From Luteimicrobium sp042670205 (lineage in GTDB: Bacteria; Actinomycetota; Actinomycetes; Actinomycetales; Cellulomonadaceae), in the NCBI RefSeq assembly GCF_042670205.1, contig NZ_JBHUWD010000011.1, positions 1-64,000 on the forward strand: 64,000 nucleotides of DNA, in the 5' to 3' direction. This document shows positions 16,714 to 25,243 of the stretch, piece after piece. How positions within the stretch are numbered: the first letter of the stretch is position 1; every line of letters begins with the position of its first letter. A model generated the notes under the pieces. That model saw only the letters and a list, made by a program, of their open reading frames with translations, made no database searches and was not told the DNA's origin. Position numbers and translations under genes: made by a program.

Positions 16714-17483
16714 TGACTGCCCTCGCTGACCGCCCCACCGACGCCGAGCCCGAGGCCGGCGCCATCCCGAGCTTCGACGTCACGCTGCGGATCCGTCGGT
16801 ACCTGCCCGAGTCGACGCACGGCGACGAGTCGTACTGGGACGAGTTCACCGTCACGGTGCACGGCACGGACCGCGTGCTCGACGCGCTGCACCAGATCAA
16901 GTGGGACCACGACGGCTCGCTGACGTTCCGCCGGTCGTGCGCGCACGGCGTGTGCGGCTCGGACGCCATGCGCATCAACGGCCGCAACCGGCTCGCGTGC
17001 AAGACGCTCCTCAAGGACGTCAACCCCGACAAGCCGATCACGATCGAGCCCATCAAGGGCCTCCCGGTCGTCAAGGACCTCGTGGTCGACATGGAGCCGT
17101 TCTTCGCCTCCTACCGCGAGATCATGCCGTTCCTCGTGACCGACGGACACACGCCGACCACGGAGCGCCTGCAGTCCGCCGAGGACCGCGCCCGCTTCGA
17201 CGACACCACCAAGTGCATCCTGTGCGCCGCGTGCACGAGCTCGTGCCCGGTGTTCTGGAACGACGGCCAGTACTTCGGCCCCGCGGCGATCGTCAACGCG
17301 CACCGGTTCATCTTCGACAGCCGTGACGACGGGGCCGCCCAGCGCCTCGAGATCCTCAACGACAAGGAGGGCGTGTGGCGCTGCCGCACGACCTTCAACT
17401 GCACCGAGGCCTGCCCGCGCGGCATCGAGGTCACCAAGGCGATCCAGGAGGTCAAGCGGGCGATGATCACCCGCGCCTTCTGA
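16713..17483 (+). CDS. sdhB: Succinate dehydrogenase iron-sulfur subunit
   Basis: A 256-residue electron-transfer subunit. Ligands of the [2Fe-2S] cluster are in SCAHGVCGSDAM and LACKT (C76, C81, C96; Asp at the usual fourth position), and those of the [4Fe-4S]/[3Fe-4S] clusters in CILCAACTSSCP and CTEACPRGI. Start coupled to sdhA. The last 17 bases overlap the 3' end of the convergent YihY gene, and the operon hairpin lies inside that neighbour's coding sequence. Confidence 0.97.
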   Translation: MTALADRPTDAEPEAGAIPSFDVTLRIRRYLPESTHGDESYWDEFTVTVHGTDRVLDALHQIKWDHDGSLTFRRSCAHGVCGSDAMRINGRNRLACKTLLKDVNPDKPITIEPIKGLPVVKDLVVDMEPFFASYREIMPFLVTDGHTPTTERLQSAEDRARFDDTTKCILCAACTSSCPVFWNDGQYFGPAAIVNAHRFIFDSRDDGAAQRLEILNDKEGVWRCRTTFNCTEACPRGIEVTKAIQEVKRAMITRAF

Positions 17484-18864
17484 GCCTTCCCGGGCGCAGC
17501 CTCCCGACGAGGCGCGACCACCACGACGAGCGGCCGTCCTCCTGCGGGGGGCGGCCGCTCGTCGTCGTGCCGGCCTCCTGCGCAGGCGACAGGCCGCTGC
17601 GCACCCGGGACTCGCGCGGGCGGGCGCCCGCGACGTACCGGACCGTCCCCGGGGTCCCCGACGCGTCGCCCGCGCTCGCGAGCCGCGCGACGTCGGCCGG
17701 CCCGGCGAGCCTCGCGGCGCGGCGCGGGTAGACGTCGTCCGGGGCCGGGTCGGACAGCCACGCCGCGACGAGGAGGAGAACGCGCGCGACGAAGTTGACG
17801 AGCAGAAGCACGGTCACGATCGCGGCGAACGAACCGAGGAGCGCGTTCCTCGACGCGCTCCCGACGATCACGCTCGTCCCGAGGTATCGCAGGCCGCCGA
17901 GGAGGACGGCCGCGACCACCGAGCCGCGCAGCGTGTCGCCCCACCCCGCGCGCGACCCGCCGAGCACGCGCAGCACGTACACCACGACCAGCACGTCGAT
18001 CACGCCCGCCACGGCGAAGCCCAAGGCCGCGACGAGCCCGCTGACGCTCTCGGGCAGGCCCAGCGTCCGCACCAGCCAGGACGACGCCGACGTCGCGACG
18101 ACGCTGACCGCCGACGACGCGACGATCGCCACGAGCAGCACCACGAAGGCGCTGAGGTCCTTGGCCTTGCCGACCACGAAGTTCACGGGCTCGAGCGCGA
18201 GCCCGAGCATGATGCGCACCGCGCCCCGCAGCGCGCTCATGAACGACGTGGCCGTCCACAGCAGGACCAGCGCCGCGACCACGCCCGCGACGGAGCTGGC
18301 GCTCAGGAGCAGGTCGTCGGGCTTGATCGCTCCGCCGCTTCCGTCGCCGACGTCGATCAGCCCGGGGACCGCCGTGTTGATCTCGTCGAGCAGGTCGTTG
18401 CGGAGCTGCTCGTTCCCGCCCAGCACGGCCATGAAGATCGTGTACCCGATCGCGAGGGCCGCGAACAGCGCGAACAGCGCCGTGTAGGCGAGCCCGCCGC
18501 AGAGCAGCGCGCCGCGCGAGACGTTGAAGCGCGCGAGGGCGCGCCCGAGCCGGGTCTTCTTCCACCAGGCGAGCACCGCCTCCTGGCGGTGGACGGCGGT
18601 CGCCACCATCCGGGCCGTGGGCGACGGGACGAATCCCGGGAGCCACGACGGCCGGGCGGCGGACACCGGGCGCCCGAGGAGGGCGACCTGGAGCTCACGG
18701 GCCGACCGGCCGAGCGTGCGGCGAGAAGAGGGGGAGGACGGTCCGCCGGTCCGTGGTGTCGCGCCGTGCGGTCGCCCGCCCGCGACCCGCGACCCGCGGG
18801 CTCCGTCGTCGGGCCACGCCGCGTCCGACCCGGGGCGCGTGCGGCGTACGACCTGGCGACCCAT
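17467..18864 (-). CDS. YihY/BrkB (virulence factor BrkB) family membrane protein
   Basis: A 465-residue product with a long basic/low-complexity N-terminus (~100 residues), then about six membrane segments. Family features seen are ALLCGGLAYTALFALFAAL in the first helix and GWGDTLRGSVVAAVL near LRYLG. The C-terminal ~90 residues are hydrophilic, rich in R, P and S. The family was once called RNase BN; the true function is unclear. No ribosome binding site, but TAAGGT lies 6 bases before ATG. Converges on and overlaps sdhB. Confidence 0.88.
   Translation of the reverse strand: MGRQVVRRTRPGSDAAWPDDGARGSRVAGGRPHGATPRTGGPSSPSSRRTLGRSARELQVALLGRPVSAARPSWLPGFVPSPTARMVATAVHRQEAVLAWWKKTRLGRALARFNVSRGALLCGGLAYTALFALFAALAIGYTIFMAVLGGNEQLRNDLLDEINTAVPGLIDVGDGSGGAIKPDDLLLSASSVAGVVAALVLLWTATSFMSALRGAVRIMLGLALEPVNFVVGKAKDLSAFVVLLVAIVASSAVSVVATSASSWLVRTLGLPESVSGLVAALGFAVAGVIDVLVVVYVLRVLGGSRAGWGDTLRGSVVAAVLLGGLRYLGTSVIVGSASRNALLGSFAAIVTVLLLVNFVARVLLLVAAWLSDPAPDDVYPRRAARLAGPADVARLASAGDASGTPGTVRYVAGARPRESRVRSGLSPAQEAGTTTSGRPPQEDGRSSWWSRLVGRLRPGRLRRRG
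17524..17564. terminator. 13-bp hairpin at the end of sdhCDAB
   Basis: CGACGAGCGGCCG (17524-17536) pairs perfectly with CGGCCGCTCGTCG (17552-17564) across a 15-base loop. It lies 40 bases after the sdhB stop and inside the last codons of the convergent YihY gene, so it would also be present in that mRNA. No T-tract. Confidence 0.65.
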
Positions 18865-18870
18865 GGCCCG

Positions 18871-18876
18871 ACCTTA
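18871..18876 (-). promoter_or_regulatory. Putative leaderless -10 box of the YihY gene
   Basis: TAAGGT on the minus strand, 6 bases before ATG at 18864; no Shine-Dalgarno sequence. It would separate YihY transcription from tatB and the 2H phosphoesterase upstream. Confidence 0.4.
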
Positions 18877-18905
18877 GAGTCTGACCGGCCCGCGCGCGCT
18901 GCGGC

Positions 18906-19460
18906 TCAGCCGATGGGCGCGCCGCCGAGCGCGAATCCGCGCACCGGCCGCCACACGCCGTCGTCGCCGTGCTCGTACAGGTGCACCTCGTCGACCTCGA
19001 ACGTCGCCTCGTAGTCGGCCATGCCGTCGAACGCGGCGTCCAGGAGGTCGTCCGAGACCTCGTGGGCGACCGTCACGTGGGGGTGGTAGTTGAACCGCAG
19101 CGGGAAGTCGAGCGGGCCCGTCCGGACCGCGGCCTCGAGGCGCTCGCACTCGGCGATCCCGACGGCGACCTGCGCGAAGACCACCGGCGAGACCGGGCGG
19201 AATGTCCCGGCCCCGCGGAGCACGACGTGGAACGACTCCTGGCTGGCGGCCGCCTTGGCGAGGTGCTCGATCGCGTCGTCGAGCGCGTCGCGCTCGAGGA
19301 CGCTCGGCCCGAGGACGGTGATGTGCGGCGGGATCGCGTCTGCCTGCGGGTCCCCGAAACGGCGGCGGGCCTCGCCCAGCTCAGGTCCGAACGGTGCGGG
19401 CACCGCGATCGCGACACCGATGCGCACCTGTGCGTCCGTCCGGTCCGGTAGGTTCGGCAT
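18906..19460 (-). CDS. 2'-5' RNA ligase/2H phosphoesterase family protein
   Basis: A 184-residue member of the two-histidine phosphoesterase superfamily (ThpR/LigT-like). Both HxT motifs are present: HITVLGP (about 47-53) and HVTVAHE (about 126-132), and the length is typical. Family members act on cyclic phosphates or 2'-5' linkages; the substrate here is unknown. The gene follows tatB by 77 bases. A CAGAAT box lies 6 bases before ATG, resembling the leaderless pattern. Confidence 0.85.
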   Translation of the reverse strand: MPNLPDRTDAQVRIGVAIAVPAPFGPELGEARRRFGDPQADAIPPHITVLGPSVLERDALDDAIEHLAKAAASQESFHVVLRGAGTFRPVSPVVFAQVAVGIAECERLEAAVRTGPLDFPLRFNYHPHVTVAHEVSDDLLDAAFDGMADYEATFEVDEVHLYEHGDDGVWRPVRGFALGGAPIG

Positions 19461-19537
19461 CCCCACATTCTGACAGGCCCGCGGCCCGGTCCCGAAACCC
19501 GGGCGGCGGTCCGCCCGGCCGGAAGCCTCTCCCACGC

Positions 19538-20014
19538 TCAGGTCGCCTCGTCGTCCCACGGGACGGGGCCGGAGCCCGCGACGTAGGTCGACCCCGCCCG
19601 GAACGGCATGGAGGCCGCCGGGTCGAGGGCGGGCGGCTGTGCGGCCGGCCCGTCGACCGGGCGGGAGCCGGCAGGGACGCCCGCGTGCGCCGCGGTGGCA
19701 CCGGCGTCGGCGGCACCCCCCAGCCCGACCGCCTTGGCGACGTCCGAGAACGTGCCGCGGGTGTCGTCGTCGAGCAGGGCGTCCCGCACGATGCGGCGCG
19801 GGTCGTAGCGGCGCGGGTCGAGCGCCTGCCAGTCCACGCCGGCGCCCTCGCCGAGCTCCTCGTCGAGGCGCGTGCGGGTCGAGGACACGAACTCCCGGCC
19901 GCGCTTCACGAGGCGCGCGAGCTGCTCGGCGTAACCGGGCAGCCGCTCGGGCCCGATCACGATCACGGCCACGACGAGGAGGACGAGCCATTCCCCGCCG
20001 TTGATGTCGAACAC
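19538..20014 (-). CDS. tatB: Sec-independent protein translocase TatB
   Basis: The 158-residue product begins FDINGGEWLVLLVVAVIVIG with PERLP immediately after: the single N-terminal helix, glycine-proline hinge and amphipathic helix of TatB. The later part is low complexity (A, P, G). It binds Tat substrates with TatC, which is not in the window. GTG at 20014 gives the canonical N-terminus; TACCCT lies 7 bases upstream, so the mRNA is probably leaderless. It neighbours an O-methyltransferase as in other actinobacteria. Confidence 0.93.
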   Translation of the reverse strand: MFDINGGEWLVLLVVAVIVIGPERLPGYAEQLARLVKRGREFVSSTRTRLDEELGEGAGVDWQALDPRRYDPRRIVRDALLDDDTRGTFSDVAKAVGLGGAADAGATAAHAGVPAGSRPVDGPAAQPPALDPAASMPFRAGSTYVAGSGPVPWDDEAT

Positions 20015-20021
20015 GTCCGCC

Positions 20022-20027
20022 AGGGTA
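20022..20027 (-). promoter_or_regulatory. Putative leaderless -10 box of tatB
   Basis: TACCCT on the minus strand, 7 bases before the GTG of tatB, with no ribosome binding site. The 254-base gap up to the divergent methyltransferase holds this box and a plus-strand TAGCAT (20198-20203), a candidate -10 for the methyltransferase; no gene is seen in it. Confidence 0.45.
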
Positions 20028-20268
20028 CCGTCCGGACCTGGGACGCTCGGCGCGCCCGCCGCGGCGCAGACCGGCCGCCCGTCTCCCCGCGCCGTACCGT
20101 CCGTGCGGGGATTCCCGCGGAGATCTGCGGGCGAGATGCCCGAGAAGTCCATGCGCTCCCGATCCTGCGGTCCCCGGCCGCCGTCACCCCGTCCCGGTAG
20201 CATCGCCGTGGCACCTGCGCCGCACGCGCGCCGCAGGCAGGAGGCCGGCGGCGCGCCCGCCAGGCGGA

Positions 20269-20997
20269 GTGCGGGAGGTCACCATCACGGGCGAGCGGAT
20301 GGGTGGTCCGGGGGGCAGGGACCGGACGGGCACCGAGAGATCCGGCACGACGGCGGCGACCCCGGACGCGTCCGGGCGGGCGCTCTCCTGGACCTACTGC
20401 GAGGAGTTCGTCCCCGAGGACGAGCACCAGCTCCGTGCCCGCGAGCTCGCCCTGGAGCTCGACCGTCCGACCATCCTTCCCGGCGCGGGCAGCGTGCTGC
20501 GCCTCCTCGCCGCGGCGCTCCAGGCGCGCTCGGTCGTGGAGATCGGTACCGGCACGGGCATCGGCGCGCTCTGGCTCCTGGGCGGCATGCCGGACGACGG
20601 CGTCCTCACGACCATCGACCCCGAGGTCGCGCTCCAGCGCGCCGCCAAGCAGATCCTCACCGGCGCGGGCGTGCGACCGTCGCGGTTGCGCGCGATCGCG
20701 GGCCGTCCGGCCGACGTCCTCCCCCGCCTCGCCGACGGCGCCTACGACCTGGTGCTCGTGGCCGGCGACGTGCACGGGTACCCGTTGGCCGTCGAGGAGG
20801 GCCTGCGGCTGCTGCGCCCGGGCGGCGTCCTCGCGGTCGACGCCGCACTCGCCCGCGACAAGGTCGCGAACCCCGCGCGGCGCGACGAGCTGACCACGCT
20901 CGTCCGCGACGTGGGCCGCACCGTCCGCGACGACGACCGGCTGCTGCCGGCCCTCCTGCCCTCGGGCGACGGCCTGCTGCTCGGCGTCCGCCGCTGA
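20269..20997 (+). CDS. Class I SAM-dependent O-methyltransferase
   Basis: A 242-residue member of the O-methyltransferase family 3 (caffeoyl-CoA OMT-like). WTYCEEFVPEDE, then VVEIGTGTGIGALWLL (SAM motif I), TTIDPE (motif II) and YDLVLVAGDVHGYP mark the fold. The start is uncertain: GTG 20269 or ATG 20299; neither has a good Shine-Dalgarno sequence and the first ~38 residues are low complexity. In Mycobacterium and Streptomyces the homologue sits beside sigE; here tatB is the direct neighbour. Substrate unknown. Confidence 0.85.
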   Translation: MREVTITGERMGGPGGRDRTGTERSGTTAATPDASGRALSWTYCEEFVPEDEHQLRARELALELDRPTILPGAGSVLRLLAAALQARSVVEIGTGTGIGALWLLGGMPDDGVLTTIDPEVALQRAAKQILTGAGVRPSRLRAIAGRPADVLPRLADGAYDLVLVAGDVHGYPLAVEEGLRLLRPGGVLAVDAALARDKVANPARRDELTTLVRDVGRTVRDDDRLLPALLPSGDGLLLGVRR

Positions 20998-21031
20998 CCC
21001 GCGCCGCATCCCCGCTCGGGCGCGACCGGCG

Positions 21032-22594
21032 TCAGGGCTCGAGCAGGTCGAGCGCTTCGAGCAGGAGTCTCGCGCCGAAGCCCGTGGCCCCCTCGACGAC
21101 CTCGTGCCGGCTGCCCGTCGCGCGCGCCGGGCCGGCGACGTCGAGGTGGACCCACGGGACGCCACCGGTGAACGCGCGCAGGAAGAGCGCCGCAGTCACG
21201 GAGCCCGCGCCACCCGGCGGGTGGGCGGGCACGTTCCGGAGCGCGGCGACGTCGGAACGCAGCGCGTCCTCGTAGTCGGCGACCAGCGGCATCCGCCACA
21301 CGGGCTCCCCGGTCCGGGCCGCGGCCTGCTCGACGACACCCGCGAGCGTGTCGTCCGTCGCGTACAGCGCGGCGTGGAACCGGCCGAGGCCCACCGCCGC
21401 CGCCCCGGTGAGGGTCGCGACGTCGACGAGCACGTCGGGGGCGAGCTCGCGCACCGCGAGGTCGAGGGCGTCGGCGAGGACGAGCCGGCCCTCGGCGTCG
21501 GTGTTCGCGACCTCGACGGTCGTGCCGCCGTGCAGCCGGAGCACGTCGCCGGGCCGGTAGGACGCCGCGCCGAGGTGGTTCTCGGCGAGCGGCAGCACCG
21601 CCGTGACCCGGTGCGGCGACCCCGCGTCGGCGGCACCGAGGACCACGGCGAGCGCGACCGCGGCCCCCGCCATGTCGGTCTTCATGGGGGCCATCGACGC
21701 CCGCGGCTTGAGCGAGAGGCCACCCGTGTCGTACGTGATGCCCTTGCCGACCACGACGACGTGCCGTGCCACGGCACCCTCGGCCGGTACCGGGTCGTGG
21801 CTCACCACGACGAGCCGCGGGGGCCGCGACGAGCCACCGCCCACGGCGAGGATCCCGCCGAAGCCCTGGGCCTCCAGCTCACGGGGACCGAGCACCCGGG
21901 CGTCGAGCCCGGCCTCGGCGGCCAGGGCGACCGCCCGCTCGGCGAGCCAGGCGGGGTACTTGACGTCCGACGGCGTCGCGGTGAGGTCGCGGGCGAGCCA
22001 GGTGGCGCGCGCGGCGCGACGGGCGAGGACGAGCGCGGGCTCGACGTCGGCGGCGGGGTCGAGGAGGACGAGCTGCTCGGCGGGCGCGGGCCGCTGGTCC
22101 GGCGCGGAGCTCCACCGTTCGGGCCGGTACGCCGCGAGCAGGTACCCCTCGGCGAAGGCCCGGACGCCGCCGTCGGACGCCCCGGCGGTCGCGACGGAGA
22201 CGACCCGCTCGAGCCCGGCGGTGCGGCGCGCGAGGGCGGCACCGGCGCGGCGCAGGTCGGTGGTCGTGCCGTCACCGATGCCGAGCAGGACAATCCGGCG
22301 CGGGAGCTCCGACCAGGGGAACGACTCGGACGCTCCCCGGTGGGGGCGCGGCAGGTCGACGACGGCGGCCTCGCCGGCACGGCCCTCGAGGCCCTGCCGC
22401 TCGGCCATCTCGCTGAGGTCCACGTGGTAGAGCGCGGAGGCGTCGACCGTCCCCGCGCGGGGCTGCGGCCCCTCGTCCGCCTCAGGGGCGGGCGCGACCG
22501 CGACGACGACGGCACTGACGTCGTCGTCGGTCAGGAAGGTGCACCCGGGGAGATCCCCGAGTGCACCGACGACCTCCGGGAGGTCGCGAGCCAT
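21032..22594 (-). CDS. pepA: Leucyl aminopeptidase (M17)
   Basis: A 520-residue cytosolic zinc exopeptidase that releases N-terminal residues from peptides. The C-terminal catalytic domain is intact: VVGKGITYDTGGLSLKP, MKTDMAGAA and the M17 signature NTDAEGRLVLADAL provide the two-metal site and catalytic Lys/Arg. The N-terminal domain is less conserved. The ATG overlaps the stop of the 55-residue DUF3117 gene (ATGA). Confidence 0.95.
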   Translation of the reverse strand: MARDLPEVVGALGDLPGCTFLTDDDVSAVVVAVAPAPEADEGPQPRAGTVDASALYHVDLSEMAERQGLEGRAGEAAVVDLPRPHRGASESFPWSELPRRIVLLGIGDGTTTDLRRAGAALARRTAGLERVVSVATAGASDGGVRAFAEGYLLAAYRPERWSSAPDQRPAPAEQLVLLDPAADVEPALVLARRAARATWLARDLTATPSDVKYPAWLAERAVALAAEAGLDARVLGPRELEAQGFGGILAVGGGSSRPPRLVVVSHDPVPAEGAVARHVVVVGKGITYDTGGLSLKPRASMAPMKTDMAGAAVALAVVLGAADAGSPHRVTAVLPLAENHLGAASYRPGDVLRLHGGTTVEVANTDAEGRLVLADALDLAVRELAPDVLVDVATLTGAAAVGLGRFHAALYATDDTLAGVVEQAAARTGEPVWRMPLVADYEDALRSDVAALRNVPAHPPGGAGSVTAALFLRAFTGGVPWVHLDVAGPARATGSRHEVVEGATGFGARLLLEALDLLEP

Positions 22595-22761
22595 CAGCCG
22601 ACGACGGCCTGGAGCGCCTCTCCGAGCTCCGAGGCCTCGGTCGCGTTGAGCTCGACGACGAGGCGGCCACCACCCTCGAGCGGAACCCGCATGACGATGC
22701 CACGCCCTTCCTTGGTGACCTCGAGGGGTCCATCACCCGTACGTGGCTTCATCGCGGCCAT
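22594..22761 (-). CDS. DUF3117 family protein (55 residues)
   Basis: Very small, highly conserved actinobacterial protein of unknown function. The translation starts MAAMKPRTGDGPLEVTKEGR and ends ELGEALQAVVG, matching the family essentially over its full length (compare Rv1211 of M. tuberculosis). A GGAG Shine-Dalgarno sequence precedes ATG, and the stop overlaps pepA. Conservation far above its neighbours suggests a basic cellular role. Unusually for this window, some codons end in A or T (CCA, CGT, GGT, GAT). Confidence 0.92.
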   Translation of the reverse strand: MAAMKPRTGDGPLEVTKEGRGIVMRVPLEGGGRLVVELNATEASELGEALQAVVG

Positions 22762-22892
22762 GAGCGGCTCCGTTCGTCGTGGTGTTCGCGGTGTTCACGG
22801 CGAACGTCGCGTGCGCGAGGTTCGCCGTGCTCGTCGTGTTGGTGCTGTTCGTACACACGGGCCCGTAGATGGTGCGAAAAGGCCCGGTGGAC

Positions 22893-22898
22893 ATTCTA
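22893..22898 (-). promoter_or_regulatory. Putative -10 box of DUF3117-pepA
   Basis: TAGAAT on the minus strand in the relatively AT-rich 199-base gap 22762-22960, about 130 bases before the DUF3117 start. No convincing -35. The remainder of the gap shows no gene. Confidence 0.35.
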
Positions 22899-22960
22899 GT
22901 TCACGTGACCCACACCACCGACGCACCCCGCCTCCACGCCACGAGCGACCGGACGTCCCC

Positions 22961-24271
22961 TCACGGAGCCCAGTCGGCGGGCGGCTTGAACCGCCACAGC
23001 TCCCAGATCCAGTCGACCTGCCCGTACAGGGACAGCAGGACGAGGACCGTGAGCGTGCACGCGAAGACCCAGCGCCGCCGCGCCCAGCCCACGAGGATCG
23101 CGAGGTACGGGAACGCGAGCAGCGCGAACCGCCACGTCGACGTCCACGGGTCGGTGACGAGCACGAGGTAGGCGGTGTAGGCGATCGTCCAGCCCTGGAG
23201 CTCCGCGCCGAGCCGGAACGCGACCGGGCTGAGCGCGAGGAGCGCGAGCACCACGAGCAGCACCGCCAGCACGAGCGGGCCCCGGTCGTGGAAGAGGATC
23301 TTCGAGTTCGTGATCCACGGCGTGAAGTACTGGACCGCGCCCGACCTCCACGACGCCTGGGTCGCGAAGTACGCGTCGCTGCGCCCGGTCACCCGGCCCG
23401 CGATCACCTGCCACGCGACCCCGGCGACCAGGCACGTCCCGAGGAGCGTGCCGAGACCCGCCACGTCGCGCACCGAGAACCGGTCACGGACGGCCCGCTC
23501 GGGGTCGCGGCGCGCGGACGGCCCCCACGCGCCCCACACCCGCCAGAGCACGTGCCAGACGACGACGCACGCCATGGGCAGCGCGACGGCCCGCGTGAAG
23601 CCGAGCAGCACCACGACGGGCACGGCCCAGAAGTAGCGGCGCACCGCCAACAGGTAGAGCGCCGAGGCGATGAGCAGCAGCGCGAGCGCCTCGGTGTAGG
23701 CGGTCTGCAGCACGGGCGAGGACGGGAACACGCTGACGAGCAGGACCGTCGCGAGCGGCAGCCCCGGGACGAGCGCCGTCGCCCGGTGGCCGCCGCGCTG
23801 GACGAGCCGGTGGATCACGAGCACGGCGCCCGCCCCGAGCAGGAGCGACAGGGTCGGCGCGAGGAACGTCCACGACAGCCCCGTCACCGCCATGAGCCCC
23901 CGCAGGACAAGCGGGAAGAGCGGGTAGAACGCCCACGCGTTCTGCTGGACGGCTCCGTCCTGGCCGAGCGGGAGCGTGTGCGGGTAGCCGTGCTCGGCGA
24001 TGTGCAGGTACCAGGTCGCGTCGAACATCCGGCCGACGTAGTCCGCGTACGACGGGTCGTCGCCCGTCCAGCCGTTCGCGACCTGGTGCGTCGCGACCCG
24101 CACGAAGACCACGGCGGAGAACGCGCGCGCCAGCCCGTACACGACGAGCACCTGGACCCACCAGGGCCAGGTGCGGGGGTCGGCGACCCGGCGGACCGGG
24201 GGCGCGGCGTCGTCGGGCGACGGGGACGACGGCCCCGCGGCGTCCGCCGGCGGGGCTGCTGCTGCGCTCAC
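22961..24271 (-). CDS. GT-C fold mannosyltransferase-like (PIG-V-related) membrane protein
   Basis: A 436-residue polytopic protein with about ten membrane segments. FDATWYLHIAEHGYP in the first extracytoplasmic loop is the typical acidic/aromatic catalytic loop of GT-C enzymes such as PIG-V (D/E followed by W-Y-x-x-I/L-A-x-x-G-Y). NAWAFYPLFPL follows, as in the family. It likely transfers a mannose from polyprenyl-phosphate-mannose at the outer face, but donor and acceptor are unknown. GTG start with AGAGGGA upstream; 24 bases after folP. Confidence 0.8.
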   Translation of the reverse strand: MSAAAAPPADAAGPSSPSPDDAAPPVRRVADPRTWPWWVQVLVVYGLARAFSAVVFVRVATHQVANGWTGDDPSYADYVGRMFDATWYLHIAEHGYPHTLPLGQDGAVQQNAWAFYPLFPLVLRGLMAVTGLSWTFLAPTLSLLLGAGAVLVIHRLVQRGGHRATALVPGLPLATVLLVSVFPSSPVLQTAYTEALALLLIASALYLLAVRRYFWAVPVVVLLGFTRAVALPMACVVVWHVLWRVWGAWGPSARRDPERAVRDRFSVRDVAGLGTLLGTCLVAGVAWQVIAGRVTGRSDAYFATQASWRSGAVQYFTPWITNSKILFHDRGPLVLAVLLVVLALLALSPVAFRLGAELQGWTIAYTAYLVLVTDPWTSTWRFALLAFPYLAILVGWARRRWVFACTLTVLVLLSLYGQVDWIWELWRFKPPADWAP

Positions 24272-24295
24272 TCGGTCCCTCTCACGCGATGCCGC

Positions 24296-25243
24296 TCACT
24301 CGATCCCTCGCACCGCCGCCGCCGGCGGAAGCTCTCCCCGGATCGCGGCGACCATGTCCACGACGCGGCGGGTGGCCCGCACGTCGTGGGCGCGGAACAC
24401 CGTGGCGCCGAGCCACGCGGCGACCGCGGTGGACGCGAGCGTACCCTCGAGCCGCTCCTCGGCCGGCAGGTCGAGCGTCTCCCCCACGAAGTCCTTGCGG
24501 GAGAACGCCATGAGCACCGGGTAGCCGAGCGCGACGATCGGCTCCGTACGCCGCACGAGGTGGAGCGAGTGCCAGGTGTTCTTGCCGAAGTCGTGCGTGG
24601 GGTCGACGAGCACGCTGCGCGGGGGCACCCCAGCCGCCACCGCCCGCTCGGCGCCCGCCCGCAGCGTCGCGAGGACGTCGAGCAGGACGCCGTCGCGTGC
24701 GTCGACGGGTCCGACGCCGTCCGGGAGGGGGTCAGGGAGCGGCTCGGGCAGCGGGTAGGACACGCGGTAGGGGTCGGTGCGCGGCGGCTGCCCGCCCGTG
24801 TGCGAGCACACGACGCCGACGCCCGCCCGCCCCGCGACCTCGACGAGCCGCGGGTCGTGGCCCGCCCAGGTGTCGTTGACGAGGTCGGCGCCCGCGTCGA
24901 TCGCCGCGTCCGCGACCTCGGCTCGCCACGTGTCGACCGACACGAGCAGGTCGGGCAGCTCCCGGCGCACGCGAGCGACGAACGGGACGACGCGCGCGAT
25001 CTCGTCGGCCGGCGTGACCTCGGGTCCCACGCCCGCCCGGACGCCGCCCACGTCGAGGATCTCGGCGCCGTCGGTGAGGGCGCGCTCGGCGGCCGCGAGC
25101 GCCGCGGCGTCGTCGGCGTGCCGCGCGCCCGCGTAGAAGGAGTCGGTGGTGCGGTTGACGATCGCCATCACGACGGGCGCGGCGAGGCCGAGCTCGCGGC
25201 CGCGCAGCACCAGCGGCGCCGACGACGGCGGGACGGGGTTCAC
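24296..25243 (-). CDS. folP2: Dihydropteroate synthase homologue, FolP2-like
   Basis: A TIM-barrel DHPS-family protein of 315 residues. Recognisable parts are AIVNRTTDSFYAGAR, LDVGG, SVDTWRAEV, LVNDTWAG, DPTHDFGKNTWHSL, AFSRKDFVGE and RAHDV. However the usual GGEST(R)PG loop reads GGVRAGVGPE, and GTT/MHM-type segments differ, as in mycobacterial FolP2, which is reported to lack DHPS activity. It may use another pterin-like or unrelated substrate. GTG overlaps the stop of the LOG gene; the neighbourhood matches the mycobacterial folP2 locus. Symbol given by synteny and motif pattern. Confidence 0.82.
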   Translation of the reverse strand: MNPVPPSSAPLVLRGRELGLAAPVVMAIVNRTTDSFYAGARHADDAAALAAAERALTDGAEILDVGGVRAGVGPEVTPADEIARVVPFVARVRRELPDLLVSVDTWRAEVADAAIDAGADLVNDTWAGHDPRLVEVAGRAGVGVVCSHTGGQPPRTDPYRVSYPLPEPLPDPLPDGVGPVDARDGVLLDVLATLRAGAERAVAAGVPPRSVLVDPTHDFGKNTWHSLHLVRRTEPIVALGYPVLMAFSRKDFVGETLDLPAEERLEGTLASTAVAAWLGATVFRAHDVRATRRVVDMVAAIRGELPPAAAVRGIE

